Assembly: GCA_009787075.1 (NCBI GenBank)
Contig: WRGS01000126.1
Coordinates: forward strand, 1 to 6,060
Source: Paludibacter sp.
GTDB lineage: Bacteria > Bacteroidota > Bacteroidia > Bacteroidales > Paludibacteraceae
DNA: 6,060 bases
Reading direction: 5' to 3'
Shown: piece by piece, positions 5,903 through 6,060 of the stretch
Position numbering within the stretch: position 1 is the first letter of the stretch
Layout: each line of letters starts with the position of its first letter
The notes under the pieces: generated by a model
Databases searched by the model: none
Seen by the model: only the letters and a program-made list of their open reading frames with translations
What the model was told of the DNA's origin: nothing
Made by a program: the position numbers and the translations under genes

Positions 5903-5936
5903 GTTGCATAAAATAAAGAAAAAAGTTTTATCTTTG
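5903..5936 (+). promoter_or_regulatory. Strong Bacteroidota-type promoter at the 3' edge
   Basis: GTTG at 5903-5906 serves as the -33 element. After 22 A-rich nt comes a perfect -7 box TATCTTTG at 5929-5936. This is the best promoter match in the window. Transcription should begin around 5941-5944, immediately before the structured segment. Confidence 0.7.
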
Positions 5937-5942
5937 TACCCG

Positions 5943-6060
5943 AAAAATATGAAGTGATTCATATCAAGTAAAAATACTTTTCTTTAATGATAAATTTTTA
6001 GTTTAATAGATGCAATAGTAATGTTTCCACTTTCGTCGAGAGACGCGGGTGGTTTTTTTT
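5943..6060 (+). ncRNA. Candidate structured small RNA or 5' leader (may continue past the window)
   Basis: Downstream of the strong promoter the sequence can form ATATGAA-GTGA-TTCATAT (5947-5964, perfect 7-bp stem, GNRA-type loop). One base later comes AAGTA-AAAA-TACTT (5966-5979, perfect 5-bp stem), then a loose A/T stretch and the GC-rich hairpin at 6027-6052 with a T-run. The only starts followed by stops inside it encode 2-4 residues (ATG at 5949, 5987 and 6010). An ATG at 6021 is open to the window end (MFPLSSRDAGGFF) and could instead be the beginning of a protein with an 80-nt leader. I match it to no known RNA family (not tmRNA, RNase P, SRP RNA or a riboswitch I know). Confidence 0.4.
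6027..6060 (+). terminator. Intrinsic-terminator-like hairpin with T8 at the window edge
   Basis: CCAC (6027-6030) pairs with GTGG (6049-6052), and CGTC (6034-6037) with GACG (6042-6045) around a GAGA tetraloop. Two T-G wobbles and one T-C mismatch connect the two parts. At least eight T follow directly (6053-6060). It is the most GC-rich patch in its surroundings. It can be the terminator of a small RNA, an attenuator, or coincidental coding sequence of a frame starting at 6021. Confidence 0.5.

Noticed and set aside
6038..6056. Resemblance of GACGCGGGTGG to part of a T-box leader
   Set aside because: The conserved T-box antiterminator sequence and specifier stem are not present upstream, and T-boxes are not typical of this phylum.

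Overview
The window looks like a chromosomal segment of a low-GC member of the Bacteroidota, probably Bacteroidales-like. The protein sequences support this: the dCMP deaminase, the PheS with a CxxC-x4-CxxC insert, and the Mpl with an N-terminal HFIAIGGAAMHNLA motif are all of the type I associate with that phylum. So does the DNA: several genes are preceded by the Bacteroidota sigma-A -7 box TAnnTTTG, and Shine-Dalgarno sequences are not evident. I had no database access, so family names rest on motif recognition.

Left part (1-1476) is accessory-looking and AT-rich. It holds the 3' end of an unrecognised acidic protein (1-309), a cysteine-rich lipoprotein of unknown function (335-1000), and what I read as a decayed small gene of about 90 codons now spread over three frames (1035-1311). 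A non-coding stretch with a candidate promoter and an inverted repeat follows.

Middle (1477-4928). A small outer-membrane beta-barrel gene on the + strand converges with, and overlaps by 25 bp, a minus-strand run of housekeeping genes. In transcription order these are pheS (phenylalanyl-tRNA synthetase alpha), mpl (peptidoglycan tripeptide recycling ligase) and a dCMP deaminase gene. mpl and the deaminase gene are 15 nt apart and are likely co-transcribed. pheS is separated from mpl by 120 nt that contain a weak candidate promoter and an inverted repeat.

Right part (4929-6060). A compact divergent promoter region drives pheS leftwards and nnrD (NAD(P)H-hydrate dehydratase, metabolite repair) rightwards. 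nnrD ends in an AT-only hairpin. Next comes the best promoter of the window (5903-5936), followed by about 120 nt that can fold into two small perfect hairpins and a GC-rich hairpin with eight T at the very edge. This is either a small RNA or the leader/attenuator of a gene beyond the window.

The identified genes belong to separate housekeeping processes (translation, wall recycling, nucleotide supply, cofactor repair) and form no single pathway. I see no CRISPR array, transposase, phage gene, tRNA or rRNA, and no recognisable defence system. The items most worth a second look are the 3'-edge structured transcript, the decayed gene, and the convergent overlap that encodes the barrel's C-terminal strand.
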